Source: Bacteroidales bacterium (GTDB taxonomy: Bacteria; Bacteroidota; Bacteroidia; Bacteroidales; P3). From it: DNA of 64,000 nt. Of the stretch, positions 8,688-17,460 are shown one piece after another. The notes below the pieces were generated by a model. The model had not been told where the DNA came from. It ran no database searches and saw nothing but the letters and a program-made list of their open reading frames with translations. Numbering within the stretch: position 1 is the first letter of the stretch; every line of letters begins with the position of its first letter. The DNA lies in assembly GCA_017522105.1 (NCBI GenBank), contig JAFXAA010000018.1, forward strand, positions 34,983 through 98,982. The letters are read 5' to 3'. Position numbers and translations under genes: made by a program.

Positions 8688-9832
8688 TGATGACTAAACG
8701 CAAGATAATCAACGACCCCGTGTATGACGGGTTCCTCTCTGTCGAAGACCCTGTGATACTGCAGGTCATCGAGCATCCCTACTTCCAGCGCCAGCGGCGC
8801 ATCAAGCAGCTGGGGCTGACCTATCTGGTTTACCCCGGCGCCATGCACACGCGCTTCAGCCACATGCTCGGCGCTCTTAATCTGATGAAACGTGCGCTGG
8901 AGACGCTGAAGCAGAAAGGCGTGGATATCAGCGACGAGGAGTGCCGCGGCGCCAAGCTGGCCATCCTGCTGCACGACATAGGGCACGGGCCTTTCTCGCA
9001 CACCTCGGAGCGCGTGCTGGTAGACGTGCCGCACGAGGAGATAACGCTGCTGATGATGCGACGCATCAACGAGGAGATGGGCGAACGCGACCGAAGTGGA
9101 GCGAACGAGGCCTCCAGGCCTCTGGATACCGCCATCGCCATATTCTCAAATACTTACCACAAGCACTTCCTGCACCAGCTGGTGAGCAGCCAGCTCGACA
9201 TGGATCGCCTCGACTACCTGGGGCGCGACTCCTTCTTCACCGGCGTCAGCGAGGGCATCGTGGGCACCGACCGCATCATCTCGATGCTCAATGTCCACAA
9301 TGACGAACTCGTTGTCGACGAGAAGGGTATCTACAGCGTCGAGAAGTTCATCATCAGCCGCCGCCTGATGTACTGGCAGGTGTACATGCACAAGACCGTC
9401 ATCGCCGCCGACCAGCTGCTGCTCAGCATCTTGCGCCGCGCCCGCGAACTTGACCCGTCGGTCTTTCATCTCGACCCTCATGCCGCCGATTTCCTCGACC
9501 GCTTCGCCGAAATCGACGACGACGACATCATGGTGGCCGTCAAGCAATGGCGACACAGCGACGACGAGGTGCTGCGGACACTCTGCAACAATCTCGTCAA
9601 CCGCCACCTGCCCGCCATTCGCATCAGCAATGCGCCCTTCGAGAATGTCGAGTGCGACTACTTCCACGGCACCGGCGAGCTGCACAACCGCTCCTACGAT
9701 TTTGCCGACCAGGAGATAAAGGTACTGTACAAAGACGGTCGCTGTGTGGACATCAGCGAGGCCAGCGACCAGCTCGACCGCCACTTCCTTGAGAAACAGG
9801 TGACTAAGTACTATTATTATCACCCGAAATAA
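8687..9832 (+). CDS. HD-domain phosphohydrolase (dGTPase/SAMHD1-like)
   Basis: 381 residues from ATG at 8687. HD-domain ligands are visible: HTRFSHMLGAL (first His), LLHDIGHGPFSHTSE (HD pair) and QLDMDRLDYLGRD (distal Asp). A YYYYHPK C-terminus is also present. Proteins of this build (YdhJ/SAMHD1-like) hydrolyse phosphate esters of nucleotides, though the substrate of this one is unknown. Translationally coupled to the acetyltransferase. Confidence 0.8.
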   Translation: MMTKRKIINDPVYDGFLSVEDPVILQVIEHPYFQRQRRIKQLGLTYLVYPGAMHTRFSHMLGALNLMKRALETLKQKGVDISDEECRGAKLAILLHDIGHGPFSHTSERVLVDVPHEEITLLMMRRINEEMGERDRSGANEASRPLDTAIAIFSNTYHKHFLHQLVSSQLDMDRLDYLGRDSFFTGVSEGIVGTDRIISMLNVHNDELVVDEKGIYSVEKFIISRRLMYWQVYMHKTVIAADQLLLSILRRARELDPSVFHLDPHAADFLDRFAEIDDDDIMVAVKQWRHSDDEVLRTLCNNLVNRHLPAIRISNAPFENVECDYFHGTGELHNRSYDFADQEIKVLYKDGRCVDISEASDQLDRHFLEKQVTKYYYYHPK

Positions 9833-9841
9833 CTACCAATT

Positions 9842-10666
9842 ATGAGTGGAAACCGTTTCAGATATGTGCTGGTATTGATAGCATTACTCCCTCAATGTGT
9901 TTGGGCACAGTACAAACACACCCTTTACGACCATGTCACCGCCGCGGAGGACCAATTGTTTGGTGCTGTGAATGAGATTACGGAAGAATATTTCAAACTG
10001 GACGGGAAGGATACCGTCGCCCTCTATACCGCACACCACCGCTATACCATGGACGGCCTGCGGCTGCACCGAGAACTGGTCGGCCCTCAGGTGCTGGACG
10101 CCTACGACTACAAATACGCCAACGGACGGCTTATCGCGATGGAGAATCTTTATACCCAGTATACGTCTCCGACATTGTTGTCCGCCAAATACGCTCAGCA
10201 GAGTCGAAGACTCTCCACCTATTTTTATACCGCTGACGGTTGTCCGGCGATGAAGGTGCTGAGCTTTAACTCCGGCGACGGAGATACTATTTCGGACACT
10301 ACCCGCTTTGTTTGTAACAAGGAATGCCGAATAGTCGAAGAGATTGGTGCTATGAAATGTCACCACGAGTACGACAAATTTGGAAGTGTAGTCACTTCTG
10401 TAAGTGAGAGTTATGGATATGCCTCCCATAGTGAATATGACAAATTGTCGCACCTGACAAAGGCAACTCTCACGCAGGGCACCCAGACTGCCACCTACGT
10501 CTATTCGTACAACTCCAATGGTTTTGAGAGCGACATATATTATTCTGACTCCGACGGCAACCAACAAAGCGTACACTACGACTACACCTACGACAGCCAC
10601 GGGAACTGGCTGACCCGCAGCGACGGTACCACGCTGATACGCCGCACAATAACCTATTTTGAATAA
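9842..10666 (+). CDS. exported protein with RHS/YD-like C-terminus, function unknown
   Basis: 274 residues. Signal peptide: basic start, hydrophobic VLVLIALLPQCVW, cleavage near WAQ. The mature part is rich in Tyr and Thr and has YD-repeat-like stretches, for example NGRLIAMENLYTQY and YTYDSHGNWLTRSDG, resembling the short repeat proteins common in Bacteroidales. No catalytic motif. It lies between the HD hydrolase and mpl with small gaps on both sides. Confidence 0.6.
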   Translation: MSGNRFRYVLVLIALLPQCVWAQYKHTLYDHVTAAEDQLFGAVNEITEEYFKLDGKDTVALYTAHHRYTMDGLRLHRELVGPQVLDAYDYKYANGRLIAMENLYTQYTSPTLLSAKYAQQSRRLSTYFYTADGCPAMKVLSFNSGDGDTISDTTRFVCNKECRIVEEIGAMKCHHEYDKFGSVVTSVSESYGYASHSEYDKLSHLTKATLTQGTQTATYVYSYNSNGFESDIYYSDSDGNQQSVHYDYTYDSHGNWLTRSDGTTLIRRTITYFE

Positions 10667-10687
10667 CACATGAATAATAAAGTAAAT

Positions 10688-12034
10688 ATGAAAGTTCACT
10701 TTATAGCTATAGGCGGAAGCGCCATGCACAACCTGGCCATTGCGCTGTGCCAGAAAGGAATCACTGTCACGGGAAGTGACGACGAGATATTCGACCCTGC
10801 AAAGAGTCGGCTGGAGAAGTACGGATTGCTGCCGGAGAGTTTCGGCTGGCACCCGGAGAGGATTACCAAAGACCTCGACGCTGTGGTGCTGGGCATGCAT
10901 GCACGCATAGACAACCCCGAGCTGCTGCGGGCGCAGGAGCTGGGGCTGAAGATTTACTCTTATCCCGAATATCTGTATGAGCAGTCGAAAGATAAGCTGC
11001 GCATCGTCATCGGTGGCTCGCACGGCAAGACGACGACGACGGCGATGATACTGCATGTGCTGGCGCATTGCGGCATCGAGGCCGACTACATGGTGGGCGC
11101 CCAGCTCAAGGGCTTCGACGTCATGGTGCGACTCTCGCATACCGCCAAGGTGATGGTCATCGAGGGCGACGAATACCTGACCTCGCCTATCGACCGTCGG
11201 CCCAAGTTCCACCTCTACCACCCCAATGTGGGCATCATCACCGGCATCGAGTGGGACCACATCAACGTCTTCCCGACCTTCGACATCTACCGCGAGCAGT
11301 TCGCCAAGTTCATCGACCTCATCGAGCCAAAGGGTGTGCTCATCTATTGCGACGAGGACAAGGAGGTGCACCGCGTGGCCATGGAGAACCGGCGCACCGA
11401 CATACAGAAGCTGCCGTATGTATGCCCGGAGCACAAGGTGGTTGATGGTGTGACCGAAATCGGTCGCACCAAGCTGCGCATCTTCGGCCACCACAACCTG
11501 CTCAACCTCACCGCCGCCCGTCTGGCCTGCCGCCAGGTGGGGGTGACGGACGAGCAGTTTGACGAGGCCATCGCCACCTTCGAAGGAGCCTCGAAGCGGC
11601 TGGAGCTGGTGAAGAAGAACGACAGCTGCGCGGTGTACAAGGACTTCGCCCATGCCCCCTCGAAGCTTCGCGCCACCATCCACGCCATGCGCGAGCAGTA
11701 CCCCGACCGGCGCCTGGTGGCCTGCATGGAGCTGCACACCTTCAGCTCGCTGACGCAGGAGTTCCTGCAGCAGTACGCCCACTCGATGGACGAGGCCGAC
11801 GTGCGCTACGTCTACTTCAGCCAGCACGCCCTGCAGCTCAAGAAGCTGCCGCCGCTGGATTCCGACGAGGTGCGCAAGGCCTTTGGTGGAAACGTCGAGG
11901 TCTTCACCGACAGCGCCGCCATGGTGGCCAAGGTTAAGGCGATGGAGTGGCAGCGTGCCAATCTGCTGATGATGAGCAGCGGCAACTTCGACGGCATTGA
12001 CTTCAACCAACTTGCAGACGAGGTTTTGGTATGA
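10688..12034 (+). CDS. mpl: UDP-N-acetylmuramate:L-Ala-gamma-D-Glu-meso-DAP ligase
   Basis: 448 residues from ATG at 10688 (MKVHFIAIGGSAMHNLAIAL, the usual family start; an in-frame ATG at 10670 would add six residues). Mur-ligase layout: N-terminal Rossmann loop AIGGSAMHN, ATP loop VIGGSHGKTTTTAMI, central IEGDEYLTSP, and EWDHINVFP, which aligns with the Mg-site His of Mur ligases. The C-terminal domain has VYKDFAHAPSKLRATI. Mpl attaches recycled tripeptide to UDP-MurNAc in cell-wall recycling. The stop overlaps the next start by 4 bases. Confidence 0.93.
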   Translation: MKVHFIAIGGSAMHNLAIALCQKGITVTGSDDEIFDPAKSRLEKYGLLPESFGWHPERITKDLDAVVLGMHARIDNPELLRAQELGLKIYSYPEYLYEQSKDKLRIVIGGSHGKTTTTAMILHVLAHCGIEADYMVGAQLKGFDVMVRLSHTAKVMVIEGDEYLTSPIDRRPKFHLYHPNVGIITGIEWDHINVFPTFDIYREQFAKFIDLIEPKGVLIYCDEDKEVHRVAMENRRTDIQKLPYVCPEHKVVDGVTEIGRTKLRIFGHHNLLNLTAARLACRQVGVTDEQFDEAIATFEGASKRLELVKKNDSCAVYKDFAHAPSKLRATIHAMREQYPDRRLVACMELHTFSSLTQEFLQQYAHSMDEADVRYVYFSQHALQLKKLPPLDSDEVRKAFGGNVEVFTDSAAMVAKVKAMEWQRANLLMMSSGNFDGIDFNQLADEVLV

Positions 12035-12495
12035 AACGTATATTGATGACTGTGGCCGCCGCGCTGGCGTTGACGGCCTGCGTGGGACCGATGCACGTGA
12101 CGTCGGTGCCAATGTACAACAGCACCGTTGATGAGGTTGTTGCCGGCATCGAGAGCAAAGGCTACATGTTTGTCGGCAGGAGCCACGACACCCGCAACGA
12201 GCGTCGCCACGCGGTCCCTCACATGGAGGGCGACAACACCTATTCCGCATGGATTCCCAACGATATTGTCAACGTAGACACCTACAACTTCGCCGACAGC
12301 GCGGGCAACACGATGAGCTTCACGGTGCAGTTCAGCGGCGGAATTGACCCTAAAGACAAAGCGTTCTATTACAACGACGTGTCGGTCGTCGGCTGCAGCA
12401 CGTCGGACAAACGGGACTCCGAGCGCCTCTGCGGCGAGCAGTCGCCCGTGTGGACGCTCGACACGATAAAGAAAGATATGACAGTAAAACCATAA
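12031..12495 (+). CDS. lipoprotein, function unknown
   Basis: 154 residues. Lipoprotein signal with lipobox LTAC (Cys at residue 17). The mature domain has conserved-looking SVPMYNSTVDEVV and DSAGNTMSFTVQFSGG segments but no motif I recognise. Translationally coupled to mpl (ATGA). Confidence 0.6.
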   Translation: MKRILMTVAAALALTACVGPMHVTSVPMYNSTVDEVVAGIESKGYMFVGRSHDTRNERRHAVPHMEGDNTYSAWIPNDIVNVDTYNFADSAGNTMSFTVQFSGGIDPKDKAFYYNDVSVVGCSTSDKRDSERLCGEQSPVWTLDTIKKDMTVKP

Positions 12496-12498
12496 ACT

Positions 12499-12861
12499 AT
12501 GGCACAATTTGAGATAGGAGACAAAGTAAAGTTCCTCAACGCCGTGGGCGGGGGAATCGTGAAAAAGATACAGGACGGCATGGTCTACGTCGAGGACGAG
12601 ACGGGCTTCGACATGCCCTTCGCGCCCAGCCAGCTCATCCGCATGGCCGACCAGGCAGGCGTGGGCAAGGTGTTCAACGACGAGACGATAGGCCAGAGCG
12701 TGGAGAAGAAGGCCAAGGAGGAGCACCGCGAGCCCACGCAGCTGGAGCTGATAGAGGAGAACCGCCGCCTGCGCAGCCAGAACGCCAACCTGCAGGACCA
12801 GATAAAGCAGCTCAAAAGCCAGGTGCTCAGCCTGCAGCGCACCATCGCCCGCATATCGTAA
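12499..12861 (+). CDS. DUF2027-type N-terminal domain with coiled coil (short form)
   Basis: 120 residues. The first ~55 residues (FEIGDKVKFLNAVGGGIVKK, then VYVEDETGFDMPF) look like the small beta-barrel domain at the N-terminus of Bacteroidota DUF2027/Smr proteins. Residues 75-118 form a strongly charged coiled coil (QLELIEENRRLRSQNANLQD). Full-length relatives continue into a Smr domain; here the protein ends after the coiled coil, so it is either a distinct short form or truncated. Confidence 0.6.
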   Translation: MAQFEIGDKVKFLNAVGGGIVKKIQDGMVYVEDETGFDMPFAPSQLIRMADQAGVGKVFNDETIGQSVEKKAKEEHREPTQLELIEENRRLRSQNANLQDQIKQLKSQVLSLQRTIARIS

Positions 12862-12909
12862 ACCTTCAGGTGGGGTACAAATTGTACCCCTGTTGAAATA
12901 TAATAATGT

Positions 12910-13512
12910 ATGACAAAACAGACCGGCATAACACTCTTTGAGGACACGAAAGTCCGTATCGTTTGGGATGACGAGCAGGAGAAGTATTACTTCTCGGTAG
13001 CTGACATCGTGCAGATACTGACAGATACGGTGAATCCCCGCGACTATATCAAGAAGATGCTACGTCGTGACCCAGAACTGAAATCCAAGTGGGGGACAAT
13101 TTGTCCCCCTGTTGAAATGGTTGCACCAGACGGCAAGCGTCGCAAGACCCAGGCGGCCGACCTTGAGGGCATCTTCCGCATCATCCAGTCCATCCCGTCG
13201 AAGAAGGCCGAGCCTGTGAAGCGGTGGCTGGCCGAGGTGGGGGCGCAGCGCGTGGACCAGATGATAGACCCCGAGCTGACCTTCCAGATGGCCGTCGGGG
13301 CCGGTAAGTGTGCCGCGCATATATGCGGGGTCATGAAACGATCCGGTAAATGCTCCCCGCATATATGCGAGGTCGTTTTTCAGTCCGGAAGTGCGCCCCG
13401 CATATATGCGCGGTCGATTTTCAGCCGAGTAATGCGCTCCGCATATATGCGCGGTCAATTTTCAGTCCGGAAGTGCGCCCCGCATATATGCGCGGTGAAA
13501 TTGCACAGATGA
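12910..13512 (+). CDS. Bro-N domain protein running into a tandem-repeat tail
   Basis: 200 residues. Residues 1-~115 resemble the BRO N-terminal (Bro-N, phage antirepressor-like) domain: ITLFEDTKVRIVWDDEQEKY, FSVADIVQILTD, then PKKMLRRD-like and the helix QAADLEGIFRIIQSIPSKKA. From about residue 136 the frame runs through a 41-bp tandem repeat (13317-13491). As 41 is not a multiple of three, each unit is read in a different frame (PHICEV, PRIYAR, AYMRGQ), so the tail has no protein logic and the native C-terminal domain is missing. I take it as a truncated mobile-element-derived gene; whether it is expressed is unknown. Confidence 0.6.
   Translation: MTKQTGITLFEDTKVRIVWDDEQEKYYFSVADIVQILTDTVNPRDYIKKMLRRDPELKSKWGTICPPVEMVAPDGKRRKTQAADLEGIFRIIQSIPSKKAEPVKRWLAEVGAQRVDQMIDPELTFQMAVGAGKCAAHICGVMKRSGKCSPHICEVVFQSGSAPRIYARSIFSRVMRSAYMRGQFSVRKCAPHICAVKLHR
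13307..13499. repeat. five-unit 41-bp tandem array with palindromic core GCATATATGC
   Basis: GCATATATGC occurs at 13317, 13359, 13400, 13441 and 13482, spaced 42, 41, 41 and 41 bp. The fuller unit is CCCCGCATATATGCGCGGTC followed by (A/G)(T/A)TTTTCAG(T/C)CCGGAAGTGCG-like sequence; outer units are the most diverged. Spacing close to four helical turns puts all cores on the same DNA face. It overlaps the end of the Bro-N frame and stops about 50 bp before the next lipoprotein gene. Confidence 0.9.
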
Positions 13513-13551
13513 AACAATGAATTGTACAACGACAACAAACAGATACAGACG

Positions 13552-14190
13552 ATGAAAAAGACAATGATGCTATATGCGGCGACGGCACTGCTGCTCCTGG
13601 TAGGTTGTTCAAGTTATGAACCTGTCGTTTTTCCATTCGGTAAGACTTACACTTACGAGGTGAGTTTTGCCGATGGCTGTGCGGTACCCGACACCTCTTT
13701 CGAGATTAAGATGACGACGTCGAAAAACAAATTCTTCGGGCAGTTCGGTCTAAAATATGAGTACTTCACCCATGACGGCACGCCGGTTTATGTGGAGAAG
13801 ACGGGGTACACTGAAGACAAAGACCGCGTGGAGTTGCACCCACCACGCATGGGGATGATGGCCTTCACAGAGGTGGTCCCCTTCCCAACCTATGGGCTTC
13901 CTGTTGGGTGTTATGTCTCGTCCAATGGCAGTATAAAAGTCGCCAAATCCACCTTCACAGCCGCCAATGGAAAGACCATAGAATATGCATACAAACAGGG
14001 TGACGTCGACACTCTCAATCTTTGGGACGAAGAGATGGAATGTTTTGTTGTCACCGGAGAGAACACCAACCATTATGACGACATTGGACATTACCGAGTC
14101 ACTTACTGGTTCCACCCGCAGTACGGCTTCGTGCTGTGGAAGTATGAGCTACCCGAGGGAAAATGTGTGTGGATGACTTTACAGAAATAA
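13552..14190 (+). CDS. lipoprotein, function unknown
   Basis: 212 residues from ATG at 13552 (MKKTMMLYAATALLLLVGCS); an in-frame start 30 bases upstream would put ten polar residues ahead of the signal peptide and is unlikely. Lipobox LVGC, Cys at residue 19. The mature protein is beta-rich with a KTYTYEVSFADG start and ends GFVLWKYELPEGKCVWMTLQ. No recognised domain. Followed 7 bases later by ispG, so possibly cotranscribed with it. Confidence 0.6.
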   Translation: MKKTMMLYAATALLLLVGCSSYEPVVFPFGKTYTYEVSFADGCAVPDTSFEIKMTTSKNKFFGQFGLKYEYFTHDGTPVYVEKTGYTEDKDRVELHPPRMGMMAFTEVVPFPTYGLPVGCYVSSNGSIKVAKSTFTAANGKTIEYAYKQGDVDTLNLWDEEMECFVVTGENTNHYDDIGHYRVTYWFHPQYGFVLWKYELPEGKCVWMTLQK

Positions 14191-14197
14191 ATAAACT

Positions 14198-15331
<1,134 letters not shown>

Positions 15332-15361
15332 CACATTAACGCATTAACACTTTAACGCAAT
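15332..15361. repeat. short ATTAAC-type intergenic repeat
   Basis: ACACATTAACGCATTAACAC followed by TTTAACGC fills the spacer. The same words recur at 16174-16196 and in the palindrome at 17362-17460. Confidence 0.5.
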
Positions 15362-15366
15362 AGAAT

Positions 15367-16176
15367 ATGAAGTGGTCTTATATTATGTTTCTGCCCGCCG
15401 TGGTGTCGTGGTTCTGGGCTTTGGCCACAGTCATCCTCAAGCGCCACATGACGCGTGCCCAGCTGCTGATGAGCCTCACCCTCTTCGCCGAAGGCTTCGC
15501 CATGATGGTGCTCGGCATCTTCTTCCGCGACCGCGTGGGCTCGCTGTTCATCTACGACTTCCTCTTCGAGTCCACCGCCGTCATCTGCGGCCCGATGTTC
15601 TATATGGCCGTCTGTTCGCTCACCGAGCCGCGCGGCGTCACCCTCGCCCAGCGGCGCGTCTTCGTCATCCCGCTGCTCTTCATCCTCGGCCTCACCGTCG
15701 GCGCCTTCCTCGTCGGTCCGCGGCGCTACGAGGAGATGTGCCGCCTGCTCATCGCCAACGAGTCGCACTTCATCCCCGGCGACGCCAGGTGGAACTACAT
15801 GTACTTCTGGTATCACTACCTGTTCCCCATTCTCACCATCGTCATGAGTTTCATCCTCTTGATCATCAGCACGGTCAAGATGAACCGCTTCCGCAAGCGC
15901 TTCAACAGCTACTATGCAGCCAACATGCAGGCGCCGCCCATCGACATCAAACCCCTCATCGTCCTCACATGGTGCTTCCCCGTGATTGCCAGCGTTATTG
16001 TCTATGCCATCGACATGTACCCGCCCTACTACAAGTACTGGATCATTGTGTGCTGCGTGCTGCTCACCGTGCTGCAGTTCGTCTTCGGCCGCTTCGTCTA
16101 CCGCTGCGACCACGACGCCCGCTCGCTGGCCGACTATATCCGCGCCCAGACCAACAGCAAAGCAATAACACACTAA
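15367..16176 (+). CDS. multi-pass membrane protein, paralogue of the N-terminal half of the next gene
   Basis: 269 residues, about six or seven hydrophobic segments (first: IMFLPAVVSWFWALATVIL). The layout, including a mid-protein TEPRGVTLAQRRVFVIPLL loop, the RWNYMYFWYHYLFPIL segment and a FRKRFNSYYAAN loop, parallels the next gene, where the same places read TRPQGVSRVSRLLAIPSFV and SWRYNLIVVVHYYLYW. The next gene continues into an AraC-like domain; this one stops after the membrane part. It may be a receptor-like half without an output domain. Function unknown. Confidence 0.6.
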   Translation: MKWSYIMFLPAVVSWFWALATVILKRHMTRAQLLMSLTLFAEGFAMMVLGIFFRDRVGSLFIYDFLFESTAVICGPMFYMAVCSLTEPRGVTLAQRRVFVIPLLFILGLTVGAFLVGPRRYEEMCRLLIANESHFIPGDARWNYMYFWYHYLFPILTIVMSFILLIISTVKMNRFRKRFNSYYAANMQAPPIDIKPLIVLTWCFPVIASVIVYAIDMYPPYYKYWIIVCCVLLTVLQFVFGRFVYRCDHDARSLADYIRAQTNSKAITH

Positions 16177-16196
16177 CGCATTAACACATTCTCGAT

Positions 16197-17348
16197 ATGA
16201 CCCCGATATCCATAGCCTATTTCGTCCTGGGTCTTGTGGCCCTCTTCTGGCCGCTGGCCACCCTCTTTTTCAAGCGCCGTGTGCTCGACGCGCAGTGGCT
16301 CATGGTGGCCGCCCTCGCCATGGTGGGCATCAGCATCATCATCTACAGCACCTTCTTCAACAGCTTCCTGCGCGGCGAGTACATGCTCGTCCTCCTCTAC
16401 ATGTTCCTCTCCCTCATCGCCGTGCCCATGACCCAGGTGGCCGTCACCTCGCTGACCCGTCCGCAGGGCGTGTCGCGCGTGTCGCGCCTCTTGGCCATTC
16501 CCTCGTTTGTCGTCATCGTCGCCATGTTCCTCTCCATCTTCATAGGCACGCCGGAGATGTACCGCCTGTGGATAGAGCGCGGCGCCGACGGCATCGCGGG
16601 CCGCTTCTTCGACGGCAGCTGGCGCTACAACCTCATAGTGGTCGTGCACTACTACCTCTACTGGTTCGTGATTGTCGGTGAGCTCCTCTTCCTCACCGTC
16701 TACAGCGTCGTGGCCATTCACCGCTTCCGCCATGTCCTCGACGAGTATTTCACCGAAGAGTTTGCCGACCGCCGCACGCTGAGCCTCACCTATGTGGCCA
16801 TCGCCGTCAACTGCCTCGCCATCGTGCTGAGCTACATCGTCTACCCCTTCAACCGCCCCCGTCCGCTGTGGGTCGTGGTGGTCTTCTGTGTCGTGGAGGC
16901 CGCTGCCATGTTCGCCATGGGGTGGCTCGTCTATCACATCAGTCACAGCGCCGAGAGCATGCGCCATGCCAACGTCCGCACGGGCTTCGGCAACCGGCCT
17001 GTGCCGGCCCTCGCTCGCGAGGTGGCAGCCTACGTGGAGCGCGACCGCCACTTCCTCGACCCCGACATATCGGTGTTCCTGCTGGCCGACCGCCTGCGTA
17101 TGTCGCAGGACGACGTCGTTGACGCTGTGCACCACCTCCACGGCACCACTTTCAGCGTCTACATCGACAGCCTCCGCATAGAGTACGCCGCCTCGCTGCT
17201 CACCGCCGTCCGCCGCACCGTCTTCGACGACCCAGAGGCCATGACGCGTATCGCACACCGCTGCGGCTACCTCAACGAGGAAGCCTTCCTTCAGGCCTTC
17301 GAGCGCGTGATGAAAATGTCTGTTGTCCGCTGGTGCAGCGGCAACTGA
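16197..17348 (+). CDS. membrane protein with C-terminal AraC-type DNA-binding domain
   Basis: 383 residues. Residues 1-~250 hold about seven membrane segments. Residues ~265-383 read as an AraC-type double helix-turn-helix: PDISVFLLADRLRMSQDDVV then SVYIDSLRIEYAASLLTAVR and TRIAHRCGYLNEEAFLQAFE. Tethered AraC regulators with a 7TM sensor exist in Bacteroidota. It sits 20 bases after its truncated paralogue, so the two are probably cotranscribed and may work together. The C-terminal FxxxFxxxxG part is degenerate (ends VVRWCSGN), so DNA binding needs testing. Confidence 0.65.
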   Translation: MTPISIAYFVLGLVALFWPLATLFFKRRVLDAQWLMVAALAMVGISIIIYSTFFNSFLRGEYMLVLLYMFLSLIAVPMTQVAVTSLTRPQGVSRVSRLLAIPSFVVIVAMFLSIFIGTPEMYRLWIERGADGIAGRFFDGSWRYNLIVVVHYYLYWFVIVGELLFLTVYSVVAIHRFRHVLDEYFTEEFADRRTLSLTYVAIAVNCLAIVLSYIVYPFNRPRPLWVVVVFCVVEAAAMFAMGWLVYHISHSAESMRHANVRTGFGNRPVPALAREVAAYVERDRHFLDPDISVFLLADRLRMSQDDVVDAVHHLHGTTFSVYIDSLRIEYAASLLTAVRRTVFDDPEAMTRIAHRCGYLNEEAFLQAFERVMKMSVVRWCSGN

Positions 17349-17361
17349 TACCTTTAATTCC

Positions 17362-17460
17362 TTAATGCGTTAGTGCGCTAATGTGTTAATGCGTTAGTGG
17401 CTGATGCGTCCACTATTAACACATTGACACATTAACGCACTCACACATTAACGCACTCAC
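17362..17460. repeat. imperfect palindrome of ATTAACGC words, probable bidirectional terminator
   Basis: Left half 17362-17400 contains TTAATGCGTTAGTG twice; right half 17410-17460 contains CATTAACGCACTCAC twice, nearly its reverse complement. It lies between the convergent AraC-type gene and rarA and can fold into a long hairpin. Confidence 0.6.

Noticed and set aside
13307-13499. CRISPR array
   Set aside because: Units of 41 bp are alike over their whole length; there are no unique spacers and no cas genes nearby.
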